A DNA stretch of 64,000 nucleotides, taken from Castor canadensis (lineage: Eukaryota > Chordata > Mammalia > Rodentia > Castoridae). The translations under genes and the position numbers were made by a program. Below the pieces are notes generated by a model, which was given only the letters and a program-made list of their open reading frames with translations, was not told the DNA's origin and did no database searches. The DNA is taken from NCBI RefSeq assembly GCF_047511655.1, contig NC_133393.1:154953779-155017778 (forward strand), written 5' to 3'. Below, in pieces: positions 44,479 to 54,539 of this stretch. How positions within the stretch are numbered: position 1 is the stretch's first letter; every line of letters begins with the position of its first letter.

Positions 44479-45880
44479 TCCCTGAGGCGCAGAGGGGTGA
44501 GGTCATGGGCCAAGGTCACCCCTAAAGAGCAGGGTGATTAGAGCTCAGATGAGTAATAAAATAGGTTGGGGTGGGGGAGCGTCCCCCAGCTTCCTGAGCC
44601 TTCCTCTCAGGACCTGTGCCTGTCCTGGGGACCCAGAGAGGGCTTCATGGGGCCCTGCCCTCAAGGAACCCCCTGTCCAGAGAGTTCCAACTGGGCCTCA
44701 GGTCCAGTGGACAGATCCCTCCCTCCCGCCTTCTTGGGCTCCCTCTCAAAGGGGCCAGAGGTAACTAGGCAAGAAGGCCCAAGTCTGGCCTTCATTTCCT
44801 TAAGCTGAGAGCCCCCCATCCTAACACAAGAACTTGAACTGAGGCACACAGGTCTGCCATTTTGTGAATTTGCCAGAACAAGCCCCAGTGATGACTTTCT
44901 TCCCAGCAAGCAGATTGGTTACTGCTGCTGGCTTCCCACAAGATGTCACAGCGTGGGACAGGGGCAGGACCCGGAGAGGAAGCAGAACAGTGAGTGGCCT
45001 TGATGGTGGGAGGGCAGGATGGGGATGGAATGCAGAGAGGTCTGTGGAAGGCTGAGGTGGGTGACTTTCAGTCGACCTGCCTTGGCCTGGGAGGTTCCAC
45101 TGAGATGGGAGCTGAGTCTCCCAGGGCCATGAGTGCAGAGGCTGAGCCCAGGCCTGGGGCCTGGTGCTGAAAGCATTTCCTAGGCACAGAACACGAGAAG
45201 CCGATTGTAAGCCACCACGAGGCTCAGCCGGGGATGGTCATGTGTCTGCCGGTTCCCTCGTGCACACTGGAAGCTCTTCTGGGACATGTCACAGTGACAC
45301 CTCTGAACAGCATGCAGAATCCTGAGCTGGCAGGGATCTTTGAGATCAGTCGGCTCAACCTCTCATCTTACAGTTGGGAATGGATGCAGGGAAGCTGCAG
45401 CTGTCCAAGCTCACAGAGCCAGGGAGGGGCAGGGAGAACAGTGGAAAAACTGAGGAACACAGCAGGGCCTCCGGGCACCCGGTCCAGGCCTGTGCTCCCC
45501 TGCAGAGGGCACAGCTGCCTGCGGGGTTGTGTGGCGATGCGTGCTGCCTTGAGGGCAGCAGATACTACATTAATCACCTCGCTGGGCAGCCAGCTGGGGG
45601 AATCTCCGGGCATCTTCCCCTCCAGGGAGAGGAACAGTGACCTGCTTTCCTTGGGTCAGTGGCTCCCTGCTTAGTGACCGCCTTCCCGTGCTAGGGGAGG
45701 TGTGGACCACAAAGCACAAGGGCAGCTCCCGTCTCCAGCTGTCAGTAGCTAGACTAAAAGCAAGATGGTGTGTGGAGAGTAAATATCAGCTATGGCTGAA
45801 AGGAGAGTTCCAGCTGCATGTCCAGTAACGGCAAGCTAGGCTGTTTGGACCAACTCTCCCTCTGGACTTTATCTGTAGGT
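44479..45880. other. Intergenic stretch
   Basis: GC-rich and without a recognisable exon. A diverged old repeat probably covers about 45290-45440 ('GAGATCAGTCGGCTCAACCT' then 'CATCTTACAGTTGGGAATGG'), a pattern common in ancient mammalian repeats, but I cannot name the family. Confidence 0.35.
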
Positions 45881-45881
45881 C

Positions 45882-46188
45882 AAGTATAGCAAGGTGGCTC
45901 AAACCTGTAATCCTATTTACTTGGGAGTTGGTAGGGTCATGATTTAAAGCCAGCTCTGGGTTCGAAAGACCCCCATCTCAACCAATGGCTGGGTGCAGTG
46001 GTGCATGCCTGTCATCCCAGCTATGTGGGGAAGCAAAAAGAGAATTGCAGCCCAGGCAGCCCGGGCATAAAGCAAGACCCTGCCTCAAAAACAACCAACA
46101 CAAAAGGGGTTGGGGGTGTAGAGCACCTGCCTAGCAAGAGAAAGGCCCTGAGTTCAACACCCAGTACTGCCAAAAAAAAAAAAAAAAA
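45882..46188 (+). repeat. Dimeric B1-like plus ID composite SINE
   Basis: Two 7SL/B1-like parts ('CTCAAACCTGTAATCCTATT' near 45898 and 'GTGGTGCATGCCTGTCATCC' near 45998) are followed by an ID-like part ('CCCTGAGTTCAACACCCAG') and a pure A tail of about 17 bases. The long clean tail suggests a fairly young insertion. Confidence 0.8.
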
Positions 46189-46348
46189 TGTTAAAAGCAT
46201 CAAAAAATTGGGTCAGTGGGGAGCCCAAGTCACATTCTGGGGGAAAGAAGAGCCTGTTAAAAGGATGTTGGAGCTATTCTGTCCTGCAGCATTTGCCAAT
46301 GTGGAGAAGCTGGGCTTTGACCTTGAAGGGGAATGGTTGAGTAGAGAG

Positions 46349-46365
46349 AGGTCAAGGTCAAGGTA
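46349..46365 (+). promoter_or_regulatory. Tandem nuclear-receptor half-sites (DR0) with ERR-type core
   Basis: AGGTCA at 46349-46354 and AGGTCA at 46355-46360 abut with no spacer, and a third AGGTAT follows. The overlap contains TCAAGGTCA (46352-46360), the optimal ERR/NR5A extended half-site. It lies about 8 kb upstream of PPARA exon 1. A motif match only. Confidence 0.4.
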
Positions 46366-47050
46366 TGAGGAGTCTGAGAGGTGATTCTTCCCCAAACCAG
46401 GAAGGGCCCCCAAGGGCTTTTCCCTACTAATCCAGAAGGAAGACTTCATTAGCATTAAAAGGTGTAGGAGAAGAAAAGGAAAGGAAAAGAAAAAGCATAG
46501 ACCCAGACATACAGGCTGTGGCCCTAGCTGACAGGGAGGCCTGATTTTTATCACCGCTGGCCCAGGACTCTCTGGGTTGTGCTCTGAGCTCAGGTGGTCA
46601 GGCAGAAGCAAATAATACAAATCCTTGTTAGACAGACTCTCCATCCTTGGCCTCCAACCCCACAAGGACCCTTTCAAGGACCCTGAGAAGCACGAGAGAT
46701 ATCTAAGAAAGAAAGGAACCAAGGCCCATGAGGAAGAACCAGCAGACAGAGCAGCCAGCACCTGCACAGACTGTATATTGCAATTCAGGAACTCAGTCAG
46801 AGATCACATTTCAAGCATTAATAGCCGAGTGGAGCACACTTAGGGCTAAGATCACATGGCACAGCTCATCATCCCCCAGAATTCCATACAAGGAGGCCTG
46901 CAAGCCCAGGACGGGATGACCCATTAGGGAGGCACTGGAGCAGCAGGTGGCTGACAGGCACAGACAGAAAGATGGTGTCCCTGACTTTCCTTCTAACTAA
47001 TACTGTGTAATTGTGCCTTCAGCCTCCATGTACAGGGAGAAATTGATTCG

Positions 47051-47287
47051 CTTTTTTTTTTAATAGGACTGGGATTTGAACTCAGAGCTTCATGCTTGCA
47101 AGGCAGGCACCCTATCACTTGAGACCAGTGATAGAGTGGTCTCAAAATGGACGCCCAGTCCATTTTGCTCTGGTTATTTTGGAGATGGGATCCAGCAAAC
47201 TATTTGCCCAGGCTGGCTTCAAACTGAGATCCTCCTGATCTCAGCCTCCCAGATAGTGAGCATTACAGGTGTGAGTCGCTGGCCCCT
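47051..47287 (-). repeat. Composite ID/B1-like SINE, reverse
   Basis: A T-run, 'GGGATTTGAACTCAGAGCTT', then the complement of a B1-like part ('GATCCTCCTGATCTCAGCCT') and a 'GGTGTGAGTCGCTGGCC' end. Confidence 0.8.
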
Positions 47288-47434
47288 GGCTGAAAGGGAT
47301 TTGCTCTTAATAAAAAGTGTATACAGATCCACTGACAGTCTACTTCCAAAGGCTGAAGCAAAGGGTGCCTTCTAAAGATATTGCATTTTTCCCCAGTTCC
47401 CTTTAGTTTTGCTTGCAATTATCTGAATCTTAAC

Positions 47435-47643
47435 GTGTGTGTGTGTGTGTTTCTGGGGATTGAACTTTGGGGCCTTGCACTTGGCGCTCTACCACCTGAG
47501 CCATACCCCTAGTCCTTTTGTTTTGAGTTTGTTTTTCAAATAGGATCTCATGAAAATTGCCTTGGCTGGCCTGCAACTGAGATCTTCCTGTCTCCCTCTC
47601 CCTAGTAGCTGGGATTGCAGGCTTGTGCCACCGTGTCCAGCCT
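47435..47643 (-). repeat. Composite SINE, reverse, with (GT)n tail
   Basis: A (GT)8 microsatellite at 47435-47451 stands where the tail should be. It is followed by 'GGGGATTGAACTTTGGGGCC' and the complement of a B1-like part ending 'GCTTGTGCCACCGTGTCCAG'. The microsatellite may have arisen from the SINE tail. Confidence 0.75.
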
Positions 47644-47989
47644 TTAACATCTTCTTGGTGGGGGTGGGAGGAGTTGGGAATGCTATAGAAGTTAGAATTT
47701 AAGTCATCACTTAAGTCACTTGTTAAGTGACCCCCCCTTATGCAGTACACTGATCACTGACTTTTAGTATTTGTCACTTAGACTTACTTGCATCTGCTCA
47801 TTGCAGAAGTACTCCAAAAATACAGGGATGTTTGTGCGCCACATGAGGGGAACTTTTTCCTTTCCTCTTCAACTTCTGTCTGTAGGTGAGAGCAAGACCA
47901 CTTTCAGCTTTGGCCACACTGGCGGCAGTGTTCCGTTGTCCCTTGTGGAACCCGTCTCAGGACTCAGGTGCCTGCTCCTTCCCCTGGGC

Positions 47990-48175
47990 AAGTGAAGACA
48001 AGTGGACAGGGACATGCCCTACGTGTTAGCCTGTCCATGCCCTTCTGGTTCCCCACTGTCTATAGGACAAAGTCCCAACTCCTTCAACTCCATTTCAAGG
48101 CTCTTCATGTGTCCTGCCTGGACTTTTTTGCAGCCACCCCGTATCCACGGACTGCCTTGGTCCAAAGCTGATGCT
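47990..48175 (+). repeat. Probable L2 LINE 3' remnant
   Basis: 'TATAGGACAAAGTCCCAACT', 'TTTCAAGGCTCTTCATGTGT' and 'TCCTGCCTGGACTTTTTTGC' follow the order of the L2 3' region in forward orientation. Confidence 0.55.
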
Positions 48176-48179
48176 TGCT

Positions 48180-49860
48180 TTCAGACAGGCAGCAAGGGGC
48201 TAGTGTCATTTTGCAGCAAGAGAGATAACAGGTCAGTACTGTGGGCTCCCTATGAGCCTAGTCGGGGCCAGGGCGACAGCGGAAGGCAGAGTCCTTCTGG
48301 TCTGATGAGGAGGCAGGGAAGCAAATGATCAGAGGTAACCAGGAGGCTGAGGTTTGCCCAGGGTACCAGGGGGCAGTGGGGGCAGGGAGGACGTGGGGAT
48401 ATTGGGGGATAGCAGTTAAGCCACCCAGCCTACAGGCCTCCAAGGCCCCTGGGAGGCTGGAAATGAGGGAGTGCTGAGAAGCTGTTCAGTAACTCCACAA
48501 GACCCCAGAGCCCTGCTTGCTTTTGAGGGGAAGTCAACAGTGCTGGGCAGGAAAAAAAGGGACACACTTGGAAAGCATCAGCTCAGCCCTTGGCTCCTAC
48601 TTAGACCTCATTGGATAGATTTTTGGTTTTGTTTTAAAAATCAAACTCAGCCCTAACACTTGCCAAAATGCTTTGGCTCCCTAGTGCTTCCACCTGGAAA
48701 GTGAAAGGATGGATTCACAGTCCCCCAGGCTGTCTTCTCACCAGCCATGCAAAAGCCTTGCCTGTTGGGTACTAGTCCTGTGCCCCTTGCTGCACCGTGC
48801 CATAGTCCCCTTCCAGAGAAACACTGACGGCCTAAACATGCTGCAAAAAATCAAGCTTCCTTCCTGCCTCTAGCCGCCCCCTCCTCTGCACACATGAGGC
48901 GCCCAGACAGAGGAACGCTCTTCCCCAGGCTGCACCCCTGGGAGGGTGCCAGTGGCGGTGAGCCAGCACCCAGCGTGGGCGCAACTCCTGCAGGCTCCCC
49001 CGCCCACACACTGCTCCTTGGCCTCCTCAAAGATCAAAATCAGGCCCTCGTGTAGATTTTTGTATTCCACACTGCAAGTCTCAACGAAAGCCAATGTGTT
49101 CACTTGAAAATAAATATCAGAAACAAAGCTAGAGGAGAAGGAGGAGCATGGACAGACAGGAGAAATGTCACAAATCCTTTGTGACATGCTCTGCGTGATC
49201 AGTAAACAGAGCTCATCCGAGCCAGGGGTAGGGTGGTGACAAGGGCCTTGAGCTTACGGACCAATTCGATTTAAAATAGACTGGAGACTGGCATAGGGTT
49301 TCCAACACTTGGTTTGGCCAGGTGAAAACAAACCAATCCCTATCAGCTATTAAGCATGTCATCTAAGAAATTTTCACTAAAAAGCATTTCCAACTATAAA
49401 GGACGGACACTCAGGAAAAAAAGGGGTAGTTGTTTAAATCAGCTAGATGCTGCTTTCTAGAAAACTCTCCACTTTGCTGCAGACCCAGAAAACCTCACTG
49501 AACATGCCTGACCCTTCCAGGGAGTTCATGCAGAGCCCAGGGCCTGCAGGCTGCTCTGGGCTCAGGTGCAAACCACCTGGGCTGGCTGGCAGGATTCTTC
49601 TGTAAAAGGCAGACAGAGTGGAACAGAGGGTCACGGGAGGGAGTAAAGAACAGGTACATGGCTGGTGTCTGCAGGGAGGGAAGGCTCCATATCAGCTGTG
49701 CTGGGTGGTGAGACATCTAGAGATGGTACCACGAGAGCTGCGCAGTACACAGCAGGAGGGGCGACGTGGGGCAGAGGGAGGCTGTGGCAGTAGGGTAGGT
49801 AGGACAGGCAACCTTGGGAAAGACCTCAGGCCAGTGGTCAGCACATTAGGAATATGATCC
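48180..49860. other. Intergenic stretch, no gene seen
   Basis: No SINE or exon is recognised. The minus-strand open frame around 48870-49187 has a short peptide vaguely like a small-GTPase G5 region, which I rejected. An A-rich, AT-leaning segment lies at about 49260-49440. Confidence 0.35.
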
Positions 49861-49864
49861 ACCC

Positions 49865-49990
49865 TATATTTCTACAAGGCAGGCACTGTGCCCTGTTTGG
49901 TAGAGGAAGAGGCTGAGGTTGGAGTCAAGTCAAATGCTCGAGGTTGTAGAGTAACTAGAAGATAGAGTCAAGATCTGAATCCAGTTCTGT
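49865..49990 (-). repeat. MIR fragment, reverse orientation
   Basis: 'AGGCAGGCACTGTGCCCTGT', then 'GAGGAAGAGGCTGAGGTTGG' and 'AGATCTGAATCCAGTTCTG' match the complement of MIR across most of its core. Confidence 0.6.
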
Positions 49991-50085
49991 TCAAGTCCAA
50001 ATTCCAGGCCCTGCCTGTTAATTTTGTAAGAGGAATGGGGTGTGAAAGAAGCAGAGGCAGTGCCATGTATATGTACTTGAATGTG

Positions 50086-50401
50086 CAGTCTGTCCCCTTC
50101 ATCTGTGTGGCATCTGTTCCAAGCCCCCAGAGGATGCTTCAGACTCAGCAACTGAGCCACACAGATACTGTTTTTTCCCTACTCACGAACACCTATGATA
50201 AAATTTAATTCATAAATTAGGCACAATAAGAGATTAAAAACAACTAATAACAAAATAGAACAATTTGAGCAATACACCATAATAAAAGTTATTTGAAACG
50301 ATGAACTATTTCTGTGATGTTTCACTTCATATTTTCAGACCCGGGTTGATCGCAGGTACCTGAAGCGACAGGAGGCGGAGCAGTGGATAGAGGGACCACT
50401 G
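50086..50401. mobile_element. Non-autonomous Tigger/pogo-like DNA transposon remnant
   Basis: The ends are CAGTCTGTCCCC and GGGACCACTG, diverged inverted repeats (CAGT...GTCCC against CAGTGGTCCC). The interior 'ATGATAAAATTTAATTCATA' and 'AATTAGGCACAATAAGAGAT' are phrases I recognise from Tigger-derived MER elements. It is about 316 bp and too short for a transposase gene. TA follows the right end; the expected left TA is not intact. Old and inactive. Confidence 0.65.
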
Positions 50402-51980
50402 TATGCCTAACCTCTGCACTCCCCCATCCCTGCCCACCCACAGCAGTGTAGCTCACGGGCAGGCCCTCTGCTCAGGTCAGAGCAAACATCCTTCAGGGAC
50501 CAAATCTATCTACACATCGTGCTTCACGTGAGACTCCCATGGTCCTTTCCAGGTCACACTGGTCTGGAAGCTCCAAGTCCATGCTCTGGGCTGCATGACC
50601 ATGACCCAGTCCCCAGAGCCTCAGCCACTGAGAACTCAGTAGTGTGTGCCAGATAGGAGGGTATCTGTCCCTTGGGAAGAGAGAAGGGTGGAGAGGGAGT
50701 GGGGCTGTGAGTGGGTCTTGGCATTCCCAAGATAGACATCTGACCCATGGTGAGCAAAGCCAGTCTGTAAACTTTGGCTGGGGTCAGGTTAATTATCAAA
50801 AGGGTAGTGTGTCTACCATAGCAGCAGTTTCTGGGCCTGTAGAAGGTTCCAGACTCTACAAACCTACAGTAAACGCAAAGCTTCACTGGACTGCTGGGTA
50901 ACAATCATAGGTTAACACAGAGCTCTTATCGTTTGCTACTGATCTGACGGAGTCCACCAGCCCACAGAAGCCTTGCCACAGTCCTGGGAACACAGACTGA
51001 CTCCCCCATAGGCACAAGACCCTGTCTGGCCAGGGCCTGCTCACCTCTGCCCACCTTGTACCATTTCTACCCTCTCTCGCCTTCAGCATGGCCACAGCCC
51101 TTGAATGTACGGCTGCTACTCCCTGGAGCAGCAGGGCCAGGACTGACCTGAACGCCATGCTTCTGTGTCTGCCAGAGGCTGAGGTGTCAGGCCAGCAGGT
51201 GGCTCCTGTCCAGCCAGCTGTCATAGGGGTTCCCACGTCCACTAGGAGACTAAGGCTCTTAATTTTCTCATTTACATGTAATTTGGGGGAAGACCTTGTT
51301 GCCTTTCTGGGCTACTGTGGGTTTAAGCTTTAACATGAAAACACTGTTTACCTGGAATCTGAGGGTTTGATGCCAGTACCTGGGTGGCAGCTGAACATGT
51401 GCTCCAGGTTGGCCCCCTCTAGGTCCAGCCTCAGACACCAGTAGCTCCCTATTTCCCATCAGCAAATACCTAGTTCTCCTGCCCCAGTGGACTTCTACCA
51501 CCTGACCCGAGAGCCTGCTTCCAGGAGATCAGAGGCCACTGTCCTGACTGATGACACTTGGGACACGCAAACTTCAACCCGACAGGCTTTGCAAATCACC
51601 AGCGAGCAAGCCAGTGACCCTCAGAGGCCTTGGACAGTTCCTGGAAAGGGCTTACCTAAGCTGCAAGGTAAACAGATAGCTAGGCCTGAACCCCAAACCC
51701 ATGGGAGAAGCTTTACCAGGGTGGGGGCGTGGACAGGGCAAGTCACTCTCACATATTCCCTAAACACAGATAACTGGTAATACCTGCTTCCCACATCTGT
51801 GGTCTAACCCACTGCCTGATAAGTGGCAGGTCTGATCAGTACAGGTGGCCTCCTCCACGTACTCGGCCCCCTGATTGTCCTGGCTACTCTGGCTGGATGG
51901 GCAGGTGGGCGTGTGCAGCAGTGGTTCAGTGTGGCAGATGCAACGTTACAGACTTGCCTTCTGTCCGGGGCCTGCAACAG
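50402..51980. other. Intergenic stretch, no gene seen
   Basis: GC-rich sequence with no recognised exon, SINE or tandem repeat. Short open frames only. Confidence 0.35.
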
Positions 51981-51984
51981 GCCT

Positions 51985-52075
51985 GTGTGACTTGGTGCAG
52001 CTGAGGTCCCTCTGTGCCCGGCTGCTTTACTGTAATGTGAACATAATAATTACCTCTCAGAACATCTTAAAGGTC
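51985..52075 (+). repeat. MIR fragment
   Basis: 'TGTGTGACTTGGTGCAGCTG' followed by 'AACATAATAATTACCTCTCA' fits the forward MIR consensus (GTGTGACCTTGGGCAAG ... ATAATAGTACCTACCTC). Confidence 0.55.
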
Positions 52076-52525
52076 TGAAAACATGAAAAGGGCCCTGAGA
52101 AAGGAGCAGCTGTGAACTAAGGTACACATGCCCTAAAGCTCCCAGTAGTTGCTATGACACCACTGGGGGACTGGTGGTGCCCAGAAACATTTTCAAGAAC
52201 TGGTTTGTCTTCAGAGTTATAGACTTGTACTCAATCTATAACTGAGCACCTCTGATCTGCTGTGGGCCCCGACCCATCAACACTGAAGGAGGCAATGAGA
52301 GAAGGATGGAGAGGTGTCCTGGAGCAGGGTGCCCTTTGTGACAGCTTCTTTCATGCTGGGTGCGTGACAAGACCTTTTACCTCTCTCTTCTGAAAGTGGT
52401 TTTCCAAAAGAAAGCCACTGCCTCCTGGGGTAGCCTACAGTGAGTCATTTCTGGCCAGAACACGCCACTAGAAAAGTCCTGAGTTTTCCTCTATCTTCAA
52501 GATGTCCATGAGAGGGACATGTCTT

Positions 52526-52744
52526 AGTCAGGTGCCAGTGGATCATGCTTGTAATCACAGCTACTTAGGAATCTAAGATCAGGAGGATTGAGGTTTGAGG
52601 CCAACCAAGGCAGATACTTCCAGAGAGCCCACTCCAAAATAACCAGAGCAGCATGGAATGGAGGTGTGGCTCAAGAGGTAGAGTGCCTGCTTTGCAAGCA
52701 TTAAGCCTGAGTTCAAACCCCAGTCTACCCCTCCCAAAAAAAAT
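52526..52744 (+). repeat. B1-like/ID composite SINE
   Basis: 'GTGGATCATGCTTGTAATCA' begins the B1-like part. 'GGTGTGGCTCAAGAGGTAGA' and 'CTGAGTTCAAACCCCAGT' mark the ID-like part, then an A-rich tail. Confidence 0.85.
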
Positions 52745-52904
52745 TCTCTCCCTAAATCCCTGGGAGCCCCAAGAACACCAAAATATTTTTCTGTGTCCAC
52801 TGAGTGTGCACAACTACTCTGTTGACCCTTACACATCCTTGCTCCTCTTTTGCCATATCTTTCCAACTGCCTGATTGTACTGGGTTTATGGCAGACCATC
52901 TGGG

Positions 52905-53015
52905 AAAAGAAGTCAACACACCTGCATTTGGAATCTGGGTCCTTGGAGCCTGTGACCTGGGGCAGGTCAGGTAACATCTTTGAGTCTGGATGTTCTCAGG
53001 AGAATGCAGCCCCTG
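52905..53015 (+). repeat. MIR fragment
   Basis: 'CATTTGGAATCTGGGTCCTT' then 'GTGACCTGGGGCAGGTCAGG' fits MIR in forward orientation, just upstream of the PPARA promoter region. Confidence 0.5.
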
Positions 53016-53241
53016 TGGGCAGCCTCTGGCTACGGCCAGGACACCTAGCACACTACTACCACCAGCTGGATGAATAGCAATGCGCTGCAGCCTGCCCACT
53101 ATGAGATAGGCAGGATATATTTACAGATCACGTCGTGAAGTCTGAAACAAAACAACTATCAGTTATTGCTAACTAGCGTGCGCAATAAAAGCTGTGCTTG
53201 CCAGTGGGCAAGTGGGACGATTATGTGGGTGTCTGGCGAGT

Positions 53242-53254
53242 GGGGCAAAGTTCA
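53242..53254 (+). promoter_or_regulatory. PPARA: DR1 element upstream of PPARA
   Basis: GGGGCA-A-AGTTCA is a direct repeat with one-base spacing, the element bound by HNF4A homodimers and PPAR/RXR. It lies 1.24 kb upstream of the exon 1 start used here. The human PPARA promoter is reported to carry a DR1 about 1.5 kb upstream that mediates HNF4A activation and PPARA autoregulation. This is the likely equivalent, though I have not aligned the two. Confidence 0.6.
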
Positions 53255-54103
53255 CTACGGGTACGAGGCTAATCTGCAGGGGCGAATGAAAAGAAGTCTG
53301 CGACAGGTCCGAGTATGGCCTGGTCTCAGTTCCCTGAGCAACGTAGAGATGTGTGTTTGAAGTTTCCTTCTGGGGGAAGGTTCTCCAGGCGCTTGTGGCC
53401 ACAAATAGTACAGCGGCAGACTCAACGTGAGGACAGACGGGAGGGCTGGCATAGCACACATTTCGTTCCCAAAGGAGGGTGCCCTGATGCGCTGGCACCG
53501 CGGGGCTGTGTGCCTTCCGCGCAGGGAGCTCCAGCGGCGGCTCAAACAAAGGCGCTTTGCAGCGCTCTCGCCTTCTCCAGCCATTGGCTGCCGGGGGCCG
53601 CGACCTCCCCCGCGCTGGCAGAGTCCCAGCGCCTCAGCCCGGCACACGGTCAGCCCCGCACCCCGTGCGCACGCAGAGGGGCGGCAAGGCTCCGGGGCCG
53701 CCAGGGGCGGGCGGGGGCAGAGGGTCGGAGCTGGCTGCGCCTCCCCGCGCCCGTCCCCGTTGCCCTTCAGCATTCTCTTTCCTCGCCCGCCACACCCACT
53801 CTGGCACCTCCGCCACCTGTTGACGCGCGCTCCCAGCTCGCTCTCCCTTTCTCCCAATTTTGCATCCCGGGGTTCCAGAGACAAAAGGTCCCACCAGCCC
53901 GGTCCCCTCGCACTTCCGAGACTCGAAGGCACCCGCTCCGCGGTCTAGACCAGCTCACCGAGGGAGGAAGGCCTCGCCAGCGTGGCAGGGCCACCTCTAC
54001 CCGTCCCGCGGCCTCGCGTCCCCGGCCTTAAACTTCAGCCCCTCCGGGTGAGCGCGGCCGGGAGGGCGTCTGTGCCCGGCCACACGCAGCGTCCTATCGC
54101 GGC

Positions 54104-54157
54104 GCCGGGTGACCTTGGACAATTCATTCGCCTCTCCAGCCTCAGTTTCCCCCACCC
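54104..54157 (+). repeat. MIR fragment inside the PPARA promoter, with ERR-type half-site
   Basis: 'GGGTGACCTTGGACAATTCA' and 'CTCCAGCCTCAGTTTCCCCC' match the MIR core (GTGTGACCTTGGGCAAGTTACTT...) in forward orientation. The segment TGACCTTGG at 54110-54118 is CCAAGGTCA on the minus strand, an extended half-site of the ERR/NR5A class. It sits about 360 bp upstream of exon 1. Confidence 0.65.
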
Positions 54158-54211
54158 CCCATGCCGCAGTCCACTAAGCGAGCGCAGGGGAGAACTGCAC
54201 CCATTCGCCTC

Positions 54212-54240
54212 GGCCCCGCCCCCGCCCCGCAGCAGCCAAT
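54212..54240 (+). promoter_or_regulatory. PPARA: GC boxes and CCAAT box of PPARA core promoter
   Basis: CCCCGCCCCCGCCCC provides overlapping Sp/KLF sites. CCAAT at 54236-54240 within AGCCAATCGG is an NF-Y-type box. Both lie 240-270 bp upstream of exon 1, a usual place for them in TATA-less promoters. Confidence 0.6.
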
Positions 54241-54479
54241 CGGGCGGCGCCGCCCGAGGGGTGTGTCCCGCCCAGGGGCCTCGGTTGGAGCTAGGGGGCG
54301 GGGCTTCCGGGGCGGTCACCGCACCACGGGACCCGACGGGGAACGGCCGAGGGGCGGCGCGAGTCGTGGGGACGCGGCTGGCACCGGCGCGCGGAGGCGG
54401 CGCCGGGCAGGGGCCGGGGACGCTGCGGCCCCACGGCTGGGGCGGCGGGGCGGCGGGGGCGGAGGTAGCGGCCCTCCTG

Positions 54480-54539
54480 GCGCCGCCTCCCTCGGCGCGC
54501 TCGCCCAGCGGACCGGCAGGCGGAGGACCGCGGCCCCAG
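54480..54539 (+). other. PPARA: PPARA exon 1 (non-coding 5' UTR)
   Basis: The segment beginning GCGCCGCCTCCCTCGGCG and ending CGCGGCCCCAG follows, block by block, the first exon of human PPARA mRNA as I remember it. It ends at CCCAG|GTGCCC, giving a GT donor at 54540-54541. The start is set by analogy with a human transcript 5' end; real start sites in a CpG island are probably spread and may extend further upstream. It contains no ATG. Exon 2 is 1.17 kb downstream, a gap similar to human. PPARA is the ligand-activated nuclear receptor that with RXR switches on hepatic fatty-acid oxidation and ketogenesis genes. Confidence 0.85.

Noticed and set aside
48870..49187. Minus-strand frame with a peptide (FVETCSVEYKNLHEGL) faintly like the G5 'ETSA' region of Rab/RGK small GTPases
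   Set aside because: Only a short stretch resembles it. No G1 or G3 motif, no upstream homologous sequence, and DNA-level similarity is scattered. A blastx search would settle whether it is a pseudogene fragment.
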